Source of the DNA: Cyclaneusma minus
Lineage: Eukaryota; Ascomycota; Leotiomycetes; Marthamycetales; Marthamycetaceae
Length of the DNA stretch: 64,000 nt
Direction: 5' to 3'
NCBI GenBank assembly: GCA_037179335.1
Contig: JAKZHN010000008.1
Coordinates: forward strand, 744,001 to 808,000
In this document: positions 20,511 through 31,633 of the stretch, one piece after another
Layout: each line of letters begins with the position of its first letter
Position numbering within the stretch: the first letter of the stretch is position 1
The notes under the pieces: model-generated
Told to the model about the DNA's origin: nothing
What the model saw: only the letters and a program-made list of their open reading frames with translations
The model's database searches: none
Made by a program: the position numbers and the translations under genes

Positions 20511-21711
20511 TGGAAAGCTACCGGATATGGTTCTGGCGATCCATGGTAGGCTTAGTGGATGATAATGACTTGGTTTGTGGAAGTGGGATTTTGGCGTGGT
20601 GTGGCACATACGGTACGGGTACGGGACGAACCGGTTTTTTACGGGCTACGGTATGGTATATAGGGGAAATGATTTGGCAAGAAAGGATGTTGTAAAACTA
20701 CCTACCTACCCAGTAAAAAGGTTTTTGCATCGAAGGGGTCATTTGCTTGCATTAGTTTTTTTTAGCGATGTTTTAGCCCCTACTAAATCGCATCTCAAAC
20801 CCCAAATCCTTTAATGGTTATCCACATGATGCTGATAATGGAACCGACGACGAAGCTTTGACCTGACGATCCTGGTAGTTTCCGAGGAGGGAAGCCGGAA
20901 CGGGGACATGTGACTGAACTGTCACTTAGTTCCACCCCGTGGATTTCGATGCCACTTTGAATCGTCTTTGTCATTTGCAAATTTTTCTGACAGTTCCAGA
21001 ATCCTGTATCGGTTGTAGGTAGGTTCGGGGACCATTTTCAGACCTTGGTGTCAATTGTGCCCGAGAGGGCGGGGGGCTTGTATCATTCGGGGGTGCCGTC
21101 TGTGTAGGTACTCCAATGCGATTATGGGGACATGGGAATCTTCAAGCATTCGGACTAATTAGGTTCGAATCAATTCGAAAATTCTCAATTCCTTGGAATA
21201 TCCCTAGGAATGGGAAGTCGTCTTGATCGCTGCTGAAAGTTCGCTGTTGGCCAGTGGCCACACAAGAAATGTCATACGAGAGAAGCTCCGCGGGCTTCAG
21301 ACTCCCTGGACAACGACTCCAGCAGAACATAGAGCTTCATTGATTTGCTCTGGGGGAAGTAATAAGGTGAAATGTCAATCTTGGTGGTAAAAGCAACAGA
21401 CTATCAAACTACATGTTTCTGCGAGAGCTCAGCGTTACGAGTACAAAGGTAGGTCTCGACTACAAATCAGCCGCTCACTCGAACTCGAAGTTTAATCTCT
21501 TTCCGTCTTTTTCGCGCCCAAAATTCCAGGAACCCTCCATGGCCATGCAAGCAATGAAGCAAATGGTATCAGTCTTTCCCGCGCCTTGCTAATGATGTGT
21601 CAATTTCTTTTCATCTCCATTCCCGTCATCTCATCCGTCTGCTCCGGTCTTTCCGGTCCCGGCACCTGCAACGGCAACAACTCGTACCTATGTTTGGAAA
21701 CCACGCAATGC
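20511..21711. other. Intergenic between convergent genes
   Basis: No gene is supported. A motif cluster at 21185-21213 is listed separately. Confidence 0.6.
21185..21213. repeat. GGAATAT motif cluster
   Basis: TCAATTCCTTGGAATATCC followed by CTAGGAATGGG belongs to the same degenerate AATT/GGAATAT motif family as the clusters at 10.2, 14.4 and 49.1 kb. It is preceded by two TTCGAA palindromes. Confidence 0.45.
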
Positions 21712-22653
21712 TCAGGGGCGAAGTGCCTCCGCTGTCTCCATTGGGATCTGGGCAACTTGGCGTACTCCGGATTCTTCCTCAGACTGCTTAAGATCTTGCT
21801 CTCTCTCCGGAACGGCAAGTGCAAATCGCTCGCCGCTGACCCACCACGCACCTGCTGCCACGATCCGGAAGATAACCTCGAGCTCTTTGACATCGCGTGG
21901 AGCGTAGACCATGACAAATTCTCGAGGAACGAAGTGCCGGAGCCAGCCGCCCTTGGCTAGTGGGTGACGTTGACCCCATCCGCGTTCGAGCACCACTGCG
22001 GCATCTGCGTGATGAAGATTCATGTGCATGGCTCGGTCGGACTCGTGGACGTGGCAGATCTCGCCGTTGCAGGTGGTGTTTAGGGGGTTGAGAGAAAACA
22101 GGGCCAGTCCTTTCTTCTCGAAACATGAGACAGCAGTGCGCAGCTTGTCTGGATATTGCTGAACCAAGCGTCGAAGGGCGGCGCGGAACATGAGGTTGAC
22201 TTCCTTGTCGCCGATTTGGTTTCGTTGACGTTGAGGAGCGATCCCATCAACGATGGGACGTGGACCGCTCCGTTCTGGGAGATTGCTGGCATCCTGCTGG
22301 AAGAAGCCAACTGGAGGTCGGATGGCTCGAGGATCTAGCACCGGAGGCGGGGTAAAGGGGTCAGAGAGGGCGAATAGTCGAAGGCAGCAGATCTTGATGT
22401 AGCCAGGGAAGGTAGATGGTGTTCCTCCAGGACCGAGAGATAGAAAGGCACGGTAGTCGTTCAGGATGAATAGAGGCAATGGTGAGATGGCCAAGATCAT
22501 GGAAAGCAGAGAGGGATGGATAAAGTGGACGGCCAAGCAGAGACTTGCAATGGTGAGAAGCAGGGCCGTCCCGCTGAGGGTGATTTGGAGGACCGGCTGA
22601 CGGTAAGAGTCGAGGCCCTTGTTCAGCTTGCCGGTTTGTACTTCAACTTCCAT
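21712..22653 (-). CDS. Fungal-luciferase-like membrane protein (Luz family)
   Basis: A single-exon gene of 313 aa. The N-terminus has one or two membrane segments (about residues 22-45 and 48-64). The next block, NDYRAFLSLGPGG (65-77) then FPGYIKICCLRLF (82-94), and the C-terminal blocks HVHESD (201-206), GWGQRHPLA (225-233) and VYAPR (249-253), correspond in order and spacing to the luciferase (Luz) of luminous agarics such as Neonothopanus nambi. That enzyme has about 267 residues, one N-terminal membrane helix and the Pfam Luciferase/DUF5519 domain. In that family the enzyme oxidises 3-hydroxyhispidin. Related proteins occur in non-luminous fungi and their substrate is unknown, so bioluminescence should not be assumed. 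No hispidin synthase, hydroxylase or caffeylpyruvate hydrolase lies in this window. The start at 22653 is an ATG directly before the membrane segment. Confidence 0.82.
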   Translation of the reverse strand: MEVEVQTGKLNKGLDSYRQPVLQITLSGTALLLTIASLCLAVHFIHPSLLSMILAISPLPLFILNDYRAFLSLGPGGTPSTFPGYIKICCLRLFALSDPFTPPPVLDPRAIRPPVGFFQQDASNLPERSGPRPIVDGIAPQRQRNQIGDKEVNLMFRAALRRLVQQYPDKLRTAVSCFEKKGLALFSLNPLNTTCNGEICHVHESDRAMHMNLHHADAAVVLERGWGQRHPLAKGGWLRHFVPREFVMVYAPRDVKELEVIFRIVAAGAWWVSGERFALAVPEREQDLKQSEEESGVRQVAQIPMETAEALRP

Positions 22654-25600
22654 CGTCTGGTCGAGGTCAGTAGTGGTGGGCCAAACTTCGTGGAGGTCAG
22701 AGCTTACGAGATAGTTGTCGACAAATGTCTGATCTGAGTGGGTGGAGCTGCAAGTCGAGACAGAAGCTTGGAGTCGTATGGGTAAGGTAGCGAGATCCTT
22801 CAGCTCCTAAAAGAGCAGCAGAAAAGAGGAGGCAGCTGGAGTTCTTGACGAGGGTTTGTTTGTTGTATCCGATCCAGACGAAACAGTTGCGAGGTTCGAA
22901 TGTGAGAGAGGACGCTGTGAGAGAGGTGCTTTCAAGTTGGGGATTTTGCACCAATGTAGACAATCGAATGCAGTGGGCACAGGGGTTCAAGTCTCGATGC
23001 TAGGCTCTGATCTCATCTAACAGAGGACTATGGTACAGGGCGAATTCGCAGGACAGGAGAAGATCTGAGATCGAGATATGTACCAAAGAGAGATGTGACG
23101 TAACAGGCCTGGCTATGTTTGAGCGCTTTCCTGACTGGAGTCTGCCACCTTCCTTGTGAAAAGGCCAGGAAAATTGATTGCCAGATATCAGTGGTCGGAG
23201 TTTGGGGAGTGGGAAAGGTCGAAATTTATGTGAGAGTCGGCAGAGTCAGGACAGCTTGACAACCCGGGGACCCCGTGCCGATCCTGGAAGCACGATGCAG
23301 CTGAAGCTGCAGCGAGCAAGCGAGCAAAGGGCACAGAGGAGAATTCCCTTGGACTGCTGAAGTTCTTGGGCCATCCAGCCATCCGCGAAGCCGGTAAGCT
23401 GTATCACTGGTATATGCCGGCACTGCCCGCACGATCGTACTGTCACCGTCCAACGGTTGCGGAAGCCACGGTACGGCAAAAGGCTTGGAGCTAAGCCATG
23501 CAGAACGGGTAGACACCCAGCGAATGTCACCTGAGATGCTCAGATGGCTGACAGCTGACCCTGCGTAGCTATGGCCTTCTTCAAATGCGCAAACCCGCAA
23601 AACTTTCGCGTCGTCACAGTTGACGCAGGTTCACGATGCGAGAGAGACAACCAATAGCGGCTCTGCGGCAAAGTTTGTGGCCAAGCCCACAGACAGGAAG
23701 CTTGGCCGCTGTAGCGGACGGCGGGGGGATAATATAACGAGTTGATTTGATGGAGCAAAGGTTCCGGAATACCAGAGTAGGCCAAGGGTTGGTGTAGCCT
23801 ACCTGCAAGATGCGTCAACGATGGCATTTCGATGAACTGCATCTTTGATAATGGCGATACGCGGGCACCACTAAATGTCTATACGGACACCATTCCTTGC
23901 AGTCGAAACGAATCAGGCATAGCTTGAATCATTACTCCTGAGTAAAGGGCCGTGTCTTGATGCATTTGGTGGTGTTTGCAGATCGCGGGCCCTCCCAAAA
24001 ACAGCATTCCGTCTGTGTCCCTGTAACGCTTGATGACGCCGAAGCACGTTCAGGAGATCGAGATCAGGTACCGCAGCTTTGGTAACGCAGAAAGCAGCTA
24101 AACGTCACCCACTCCGAGTGTTGAAGCTATTCTATCTTACTAGCAGATATTACGTCTTGTAAACATCCGTCTAGAGCTCGAACAACCGAAAAGTCTGGAT
24201 AACTCAGAGCAAGTAAGTAGAAGTTCAAAGGCAAAGAAACATATAAGGTGGGGGGCCCCTTAGGGGTTAGCGCCAGCTACTAGTGCCGTCAGCTAAACAT
24301 CTGCACGATGATCTGCCAACCTCAAACCTCAGACGAAGACCAGACTAGAAGAGCTCATTCATGTTATGTGAACTCAGCGCAACCAGGTCTTCGTTGTTGT
24401 TCGGGATGCCGAAGAAGCTTTTCCAATGGTTTGACTCAGACTTGGCACTCGTCGCTTTTGGGCCCTGGTACCGCACTAATTGGTTAACTGACATCCTCGG
24501 CCCCTCGGGCCTGCCGTCTCTCACGCATCTCGTGCAGATCTCTACTCCTGGAGTCCTGCTGGGTACCTCAATATTCGCATACGAGCATTCCTGCCTGACG
24601 TACCACCCGCCGACGATTTATCTGACGGTAATCCATTGCGGCGTACAAGACTACGCCTCTCCGCCCTCTCCATGCCTGCTTCCCGCCGGGCAAGAGAAAA
24701 ACACCATCTCCAAAGCATCTGTCGCTGCAGCCAGACCGACCGCATCAGCCTTTCTAGAGTACGGCCCGCCCCTTCCGCTCATCGCCAGCCTCTTCCCCTG
24801 TCGTAACCATGAGCACCATCCGAAACAAACGCTGTTGATCGATTCGAGGACGATCGACCAGAAAAAAAAGATGAAGCCGGAATTGACATTACGCCAGCTC
24901 TGGCAACTCGGGAGTTTTTTGCGGAGTCCACAGTCGCAACAGTCTTCTCCCAGAAGTCCCGCTGATTCTTGATTTAAGAACTGCGTGCCCATCCAGTCCA
25001 CCTCCTGCAACACCTGTGTCTTCCCTAAGGACGGCCGGGAGATCAACGATGACCCCCTACTTCTTCGAACCGATCGAAGCGTTTGAGAAGTACCGGAACT
25101 CACCAGCGCATTCACCAGCGGATGACCTAGAGTACGTCCAGCCAGGCCGAGCAGGCCTCGAAGGATACCACGAAGGTCGATACAGGGGCATGTGCAAGCG
25201 GACGACCTCTTCCTACGAACAGCATTCATAATTTTACGGTTCGGGTCAGGCCATGTGTCTATTCCCGCGGCATGAGCGAAAAGTTGCCGATGATATCGCA
25301 GAGGAAAGCATGTCGACGGCTGAAGTAGGGCACACCCGCCGGGCATTGACGGCGGCCCATCATACCGAACAACCGGGAGAGCTTGATGATCTGGGTACGG
25401 ATAATGAAGAAGAGCTGCAGTCCTTCTCGATTTTTACTGGTCAAAACCCCCACAGAAAAAAACGGTAGGTCAAACCTTAGCTGGACCTGCATACCAATTC
25501 ATGACCATGTTCGTGCTACTCCATCAGTAAGTTGACAATATCATTGGATATCAAGCTGCGTCTAAGTTTTGAAAAGCCTTGATTATTATCTCGACTCTCG

Positions 25601-25825
25601 GCTTTTGGCTTTTGCGGCTTCTGATGGGCACCGATTGGACTAGGGTGCATAAAGAAGCTTTTAGGTCCGAAAGTCTAAATAATGGGCGTCATATTTTCTC
25701 AATTATACCCCTGAGCTTGGCACTCAAGTGGTATATATGCCCATATACCTTGTATGCGGCCGAAGAGTGCTTTTTCAGCCTTCACACTTCCATCAACACC
25801 CAAATCTCTATTTCATATCGAAATC
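22654..25825. other. Large gene-poor region, 3.2 kb
   Basis: The longest stretch without a supportable gene. Several open frames of 60-230 codons occur on both strands, including 24361-24972 (+) with an ATG start, but they overlap one another and show no domain, signal peptide or splice logic. No transposon protein remnant was recognised. Confidence 0.5.
25732..25738 (+). promoter_or_regulatory. TATA box of the VYKR secreted protein gene
   Basis: TATATAT lies about 90 bases before the ATG at 25826, an ordinary fungal spacing, and is followed by a C/A-rich leader. Confidence 0.5.
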
Positions 25826-26212
25826 ATGGTTCAATCTTCGGCATACCTCTTCTCCCTTGCTGTCCTCTTTGCAGGCACGGCAATTGCCGGTCCAATACCC
25901 TCAGTCCGGCAAACCGTCTGTCCCCACAACCCCAACGTTCCCGGAGTTCCCGTGGGCTGTTCGATCGGAGGCCATCCTCGTCTGAGGACGCCTGACGACA
26001 TCGATGTCTACAAGCGCGACAACGAGGTCCATCGGCGGTATGATAACGGCCGCGATGGACTGTATGAACCTGCACCCCATCCTGTCGATTACCATGTCTA
26101 CAAGCGGGACAGCCCATATTGCCCGCCCTGCCAAAAGGGTAGCGGTAGAGTATGCAGCTGTTCTGGCCCGTTGGAGCCCATTGGGCATGATGTTTATGAA
26201 CAGGAGCGCTGA
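25826..26212 (+). CDS. Secreted six-cysteine protein with repeated VYKR sites
   Basis: The protein has 128 aa from the ATG at 25826; no intron is seen. Residues 1-21 are a signal peptide. The mature chain carries two VYKRD motifs (61-65 and 91-95) and a third degenerate copy, DVYEQER (122-128). The first two contain Lys-Arg, the cleavage site of the Golgi protease Kex2, so the chain may be cut into peptides ending in VY before the KR. Six cysteines (32, 45, 99, 102, 110, 112) could pair in the first and last fragments. Secreted fungal chains with recurrent KR sites are known as Kex2-processed repeat proteins; some are precursors of modified cyclic peptides (the ustiloxin type). No UstY-like (DUF3328) or tyrosinase partner is nearby. 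A plain small secreted effector is the main alternative. Confidence 0.7.
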   Translation: MVQSSAYLFSLAVLFAGTAIAGPIPSVRQTVCPHNPNVPGVPVGCSIGGHPRLRTPDDIDVYKRDNEVHRRYDNGRDGLYEPAPHPVDYHVYKRDSPYCPPCQKGSGRVCSCSGPLEPIGHDVYEQER

Positions 26213-27798
26213 AAGTAGCTGCGGTTTTCGGAGAGATTGGGGACCAGGGCGGGAATCCTGGGGTTTGATGTTTATTAGGAGGTGGCTTGATGGTTTGGAA
26301 TTGGTCGTGTACTTTAGCGATCTAAGAATGGATGTCTGGTGATTTCTATTTTATAGATATGGGCTGGCTATTTGTGAATTGTGACTTGGAAGAAACTGAA
26401 TGTGTTTTGGAATTGAGGTTGTGAGAGTACCTATTTGGAACCGAGCATATTGCCATCTGCGAATATCCAAGTTGGGTCATGGGATGGCCGCTCACTACTT
26501 GCATGTAGCGGTTGCTACGTCTTGGTAACAAGTAATGCACACCTACTACTTATGTCAGTAGAGCTCGAACGGCCGAAAAGAATGTGGGCAATTCGAGCCA
26601 AAGCAAGTGGATGTTGTATACATGTTGTAAAATGTAAAATGTAAACAGCTTCTTGGCCTTTGGCAGAGCGTAGGGTTGTCTGGCCAAGCGAAATTTTGGT
26701 GTGTTGTTTCGTCCTGGGGACTCTGAGTCTCTGACGTCTTGATGCTGGATGAAGGGGGTGCATGTTCAATGGTTGAGAAAAGGGTGAGCCGGGGAAGGAG
26801 TCGTGGGGGCCCATGTTCCACCCTGGAATCCACAGGATAGATGAGGATCGGAGTCTGCTTAATTTGGGGACATGATACGGTCTCAGTCCAATTCAGCTTG
26901 GAAATTGATTCACCATGAACAATAAGGAATACTTGGCTGAGATATGGAAAAAGCAGAAAAGAGGTCTGGTTGTATCGCGTGAACTTTCGGCATCTTCAAT
27001 CTTTCTGCGGGCAGTGCGGGCACTGACGTCGATGCTTGATGGGAAACGCTGCTTGGCTGCCGCAATTGTGGACACTGTCGACACGCTGTGTCATGAAGTG
27101 GGATGCTCGAGCTTCAATGCGCAAGCTTTCTTAATCTCGCCCGGTCTCAGGTTTGATGTTTGCATCGGCAGTGCAAGCTCCTTCCGGTGCCGATGAAACC
27201 TTGACGGCTACATGTACCAGCAAAACCCTCGGAGACATTGAAGCATTATTATGTAATCAATCCCCAAGGCGTCTGGTGTACGAACAATTCAAAACCGTGA
27301 CAATGTTATTGTTGTCCTCGAGTCCATTAGATCAAAGAAAGAAAGAAACAAACAAACAAAGTTTATTTATAGTAATTTTAATGAGTGTCTTGTTGTTGAA
27401 GTCGAAACACACGGCGACGATGGATTTAAGCCTTTGATAGGCGTTGGCTTAACTCACGCGCTAAGTGACAGGGGCCCGCAATGTTGCCGCAGTGATCCAA
27501 GGCGATCGCAGATTGTTGCTCAACCAAATTCATCTCCTCGTCCGTCTGCTTGCTCCCACCTTGTGCACCGAACCCTCTGTTGTTGAAAAAGCTGGCGCGC
27601 AACAAGCCATTGCTTGCTCGCTCGCCACCCAAGGGATTTGTACATACCTAAACATGCGAGCTGCTTGTACATAATCTACGACCCGAGTTATCTACATTCC
27701 GAGCCTGGACTCGTCCGAGTGCACCAAACCACTCCCTTCGTCGTCAAGGGAACGAGACCTCGACCTCGACAAGGCCATTCAGAGTCGACTGCGACATC
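26213..27798. other. Intergenic, 1.6 kb
   Basis: No gene is supported. A simple AAAG/AAAC-rich tract lies near 27335-27360. The right part is the promoter and leader of the DUF3405 gene. Confidence 0.6.
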
Positions 27799-30375
27799 AT
27801 GGTTGGCTTTTCCTCCCTGAATCCCCTCAACCAGAGGTCGTCCCATTCCAAATACACCACTCTTCCCTTGCACGAGCGGGACGTTACGGCAGAAAAAGAT
27901 GGACACTCCGATAGGGACTCATTCGACGCCGATAATGAGTCGGACTACTCATGCCCTTCCTCGCCGATTACAAGTTCCTCGCGCGAAACCACCATGTCCC
28001 ATGCATCCAACCGGCCAATGCTTGCAAGGGGCCGGAAACCTTCCACCGGGTCGCAACGACGAAGCGCAAGACCACCTTCTTCCTCATGGCGCATACCGCA
28101 AAGAAAGATTCGCTACGTGTGCTTTGCCCTGATGGCTGCCATCATACTATTCATCTTCGGTCTGGTGCGCATGAGTATTGTGTCTGCGAGGAGGGTTGAG
28201 ATGGGCGATGTAGGAGAACGTCCGCCGCCGCCGCCAGCTCCGTGGGAGTCTTTTTGGTTTTTAAGTAGATACTACGGAGGGGTTCGAAAGCTGGTTCCGC
28301 TGTCAAAGAACATCCCCGAGTACCCTCGCCTGCAGGACGAACCAATGCCGAATACAACTGCAACAATCTCAGCCCGAGATTTCCCGTTAAGCTCGCCTTT
28401 CAAACCTTATCCCGATTATAGCTCAAAGGAATACCTGGATCAATACATGCCCGTTGAAGAATGTTTCTTGGATGCTGAAAAAAGCGTTCGAATTCCTCAA
28501 CTGCAGTATTTCAACGGAAGACCAGAGGGATTTCCCGACAATGTAATGGGATCATACGAGGTACTCAACCTACCCGAGGACATCTGTTTCGAGCGATACG
28601 GCAGGCTGGGCCCATACGGACATGGCTATGGGCTGAGATCTGGGGGAATGGGAACTGGCCAGAACGGAGATATGGAGGGCGCTGAACGGGTGTGGGAGAA
28701 AACCCCTGAGGTCGACTACCACAAGGTCGATTGGGGAGCCGCACAACAGCGATGCCACGCAGCAAACGCGGCTCGATTTAAGGACGGACCAAAACGACAA
28801 AAGGCAATCAAAGATGTCCATGTGGAAACGACTGCAGAGGCAAAATCTGCGGTCCAAGAGTCTGATAAAGTCACTCGTGCCGAAGAATCGAGTGTTCTTA
28901 CCGCAGGAGAGTCATCCGAGACGACGAAATCAACTACTGGAAAGCAATTGCTGCCCCGCTCAGCAGTGGTGATTCGAACTTGGGATGAGTTCCTGTACAG
29001 AGAAGAGGACATCATGTATCTCAGGTCCTTGATGTCGGAACTCGCTCTCGGCTCTGGTGGAGAATATGACGTCCATCTTCTGGTACAAGTCAAAGATGAT
29101 CGGATCCCGGTTTGGGCGGACGAAGAGACTTACGAAAGGCATCTGAAGGAACGAGTTCCTGAAGAATTTTGGGGCATCGCTACACTTTGGTCTGAGACCC
29201 AGATGCTCATGTTGTACCAAGGACTGCACGATGAGTTCGCCCGCGGTCCTGATCTTCCAGTCCACGGAGTATACCGGGGCCTCTTGATGGCTTTGCAACA
29301 TTTCGCCCATACGCATCCAGAGTACGAATTCTTCTGGCACTGGGAAATGGATATCCGCTATACCGGTCACTTCTATGACCTTTTCAAGAAGTTCACTTCC
29401 TTTGCAAAGGAACAGCCGCGCAAGTTGCTGTGGGAGCGAAACAGCAGATTCTATATTCCGTCAGTCCATGGTAGTTGGGATGACTTCAAGCACATGGTTC
29501 GGGTCCAAACCGAAATGGGCGTCGATAGTCCAAGCAACGTTTGGGCCGGTATCAAGGGATCGAAGGCACCCGACCCACTAGATAAGGCCGCCACTGTCGA
29601 CAAGCCGATCTGGGGACCTCAGCGGCCCTTCAACCAAGACGATTGGTTTGAGATCGAGAACGACCCCGAGCCACCGACCTCCTACGAGCGCGACAAGTAC
29701 GAATGGGGCGTCGGAGAAGAGGCCGATCTCATCACCCTCAACCCAATATTCGACCCCCAAGACACGACCTGGGGCCTGGCCCACGACGTAACCGGCTATA
29801 ACGTCGCAGACGGCCTACCCCCTCGTCGCGCCGCTATTATCACAGCCGGGCGTCTCTCCCGCCGCCTCCTAGAAACTATGCACCGCGAAACCGCTTTCAA
29901 AAAGCACCACGCCTTCCCCGAAATGTGGCCTGCCATGTCCGCCTTTGCACACGGCTACAAAGCCGTCTACGTCCCACATCCCATGTTCGTCGACCGCGAA
30001 TGGCCCACCGCCTATCTCGCGTCTGTCATGAACGGGGGAAAGAACGGTGCTACGGGCGGTGCGCGCACGTCGGTGTTTGGAGACCGTGAACATAATCTGC
30101 GCGGCATGACTTGGTACTATAACGCTGGGTTTCCGCCGAATCTGTATCGCAGGTGGCTGGGCTTCAAGGTATCTAATGATGGCGGCGAGCTGTTTGAGAC
30201 GCAGGGTATGAAGCCGCAGGACGTGGAGGGGAAGCTCGGCCCGAGTTCGATGATGGGGGGTGAGGGGAGGATGTGTCTGCCGCCTATGCTGATTCACCCT
30301 GTCAAGGACGTTGAATTGCCAGTCCAGGGGCTCAAGGAGGAAGAGGTGGTGTCGGGCAGCGATCCGGATGCTTGA
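27799..30375 (+). CDS. DUF3405 family type II membrane protein
   Basis: A single-exon gene of 858 aa. A Ser-rich cytosolic tail of about 105 residues is followed by one membrane segment (about 112-130, VCFALMAAIILFIFGLV). The large remaining part is presumably lumenal and matches the fungal-specific DUF3405 domain: AVVIRTWDEFLY, the aromatic FFWHWEMDIRYTGHFYDL block and the WGLAHDVTGYN region. The single-pass topology and the E-x-D acidic motif in the domain resemble Golgi glycosyltransferases, and that role is my inference; the family has no established reaction. A Lys/Thr/Ser-rich insertion (about 340-390) splits the domain. Complete, with no signs of decay. Confidence 0.85.
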   Translation: MVGFSSLNPLNQRSSHSKYTTLPLHERDVTAEKDGHSDRDSFDADNESDYSCPSSPITSSSRETTMSHASNRPMLARGRKPSTGSQRRSARPPSSSWRIPQRKIRYVCFALMAAIILFIFGLVRMSIVSARRVEMGDVGERPPPPPAPWESFWFLSRYYGGVRKLVPLSKNIPEYPRLQDEPMPNTTATISARDFPLSSPFKPYPDYSSKEYLDQYMPVEECFLDAEKSVRIPQLQYFNGRPEGFPDNVMGSYEVLNLPEDICFERYGRLGPYGHGYGLRSGGMGTGQNGDMEGAERVWEKTPEVDYHKVDWGAAQQRCHAANAARFKDGPKRQKAIKDVHVETTAEAKSAVQESDKVTRAEESSVLTAGESSETTKSTTGKQLLPRSAVVIRTWDEFLYREEDIMYLRSLMSELALGSGGEYDVHLLVQVKDDRIPVWADEETYERHLKERVPEEFWGIATLWSETQMLMLYQGLHDEFARGPDLPVHGVYRGLLMALQHFAHTHPEYEFFWHWEMDIRYTGHFYDLFKKFTSFAKEQPRKLLWERNSRFYIPSVHGSWDDFKHMVRVQTEMGVDSPSNVWAGIKGSKAPDPLDKAATVDKPIWGPQRPFNQDDWFEIENDPEPPTSYERDKYEWGVGEEADLITLNPIFDPQDTTWGLAHDVTGYNVADGLPPRRAAIITAGRLSRRLLETMHRETAFKKHHAFPEMWPAMSAFAHGYKAVYVPHPMFVDREWPTAYLASVMNGGKNGATGGARTSVFGDREHNLRGMTWYYNAGFPPNLYRRWLGFKVSNDGGELFETQGMKPQDVEGKLGPSSMMGGEGRMCLPPMLIHPVKDVELPVQGLKEEEVVSGSDPDA

Positions 30376-31633
30376 GAACCGATGTTTGCAACGTCTCAAG
30401 CATTATCGTCTCCGTAACGATTTCCCCGGTTTTTTTTTCTTTCCAGCAAAGCATCAGTGGCGTTCTTCGTGTCTTTGAAATTGGACAATTCCCCGCCGGT
30501 TCCAGATCCGCAGGTACAGAATCTTTGTATGGAGCTTGGGGACTAGGTTGCGTGGTGACATTTTTCTGTCCCGTTCTTGGGGTTTTCGGATATCGGCAAC
30601 GGCGTTTTGTTGTTTGTTGGAGCGGGGAGGGGGGTCTTTCATGGGATTTTTGAAAGACAGTACGCTCTCTACCACCAAGTATCGTTTATGAAAGGAAGGA
30701 AAGAAAGGAGAAAACAGGACAGCACACCTTTCGATGATGAGAAGACTTTCGAAGGCGTCGGTCTTACGAGTACATAGTACATACTCTCCATTTGTCCTGG
30801 AAAGCTATTCGACTGCGAATTGGCTCAAGCCAGACAAGGCAGCCAAACGGAACTGGCTGGATGGCGGATGATGGATGACGACGGGTTTTGGGTGATGATT
30901 TCAATGGAAATAAGGCTTGTCGGAGTAGACCTCACTCAGGGAGGCGCTTTCTGTAATTAATTAATAGCGAGCAGCGAGTCTGTTCGGTGAGTCGGACATA
31001 GCGATATACATAAACAGTTTTCGAATATTCTGCGGACCCAGGGTGATCCGGTTTCTATGTTATGTATTTGAATCTGAAATGGGAAGGGGATTGGGGATCG
31101 GGGATTTGTGATAGAGACGGATATATGTGTTTTGATGTGCATGTCAGATGTAGGGCTCGGGGAGCACGACGGAGCATGACGGAGCACGACATCGACGCCT
31201 TTTGGCGTGGTGGCAAATCAGGAGTTGGAGGTGAGATGTTGTACGTGAATCTTATGTGTCGGGTGTTTGGTCGTTAGGGCGCGGAATGGGATTGGGCCAA
31301 CATCTGATGAGCCGTTGGACAACAAGGGATTAGGCAGCGTTTTCAGCTTCAAATCTTTTGGCCTCTTGAAGCCGGATCATGACTCCAGAGTGAAGGGTGA
31401 CTTGCGGTGTAGTAATATATCTTCATTTACATGCAATGCTATTTATCCATTCATTCGAGCAGCTTCTCTTCCAAAACATGGCGACCGTACAAAGTGGTAT
31501 ATACATGCAGCCACAGCCAAAGACAAAACATCCATCACATAAACCAGCTTCGCCTTTGTCAAGCTATGTAACCAGCGGACTAAACCCACTGCTCGTCCGC
31601 TTGCGACTACAGGCAACGCGCGACCAAAGTAAC
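30376..31633. other. Intergenic between convergent genes
   Basis: 1.26 kb with no supportable gene; it presumably carries the 3' UTRs of both flanking genes. The sequence becomes GT-rich on the plus strand around 31040-31280. Confidence 0.6.

Noticed and set aside
24361..24972. 203-codon plus-strand ORF with an ATG
   Set aside because: No domain, signal peptide, splice logic or supporting context; it overlaps an equally featureless frame on the other strand.
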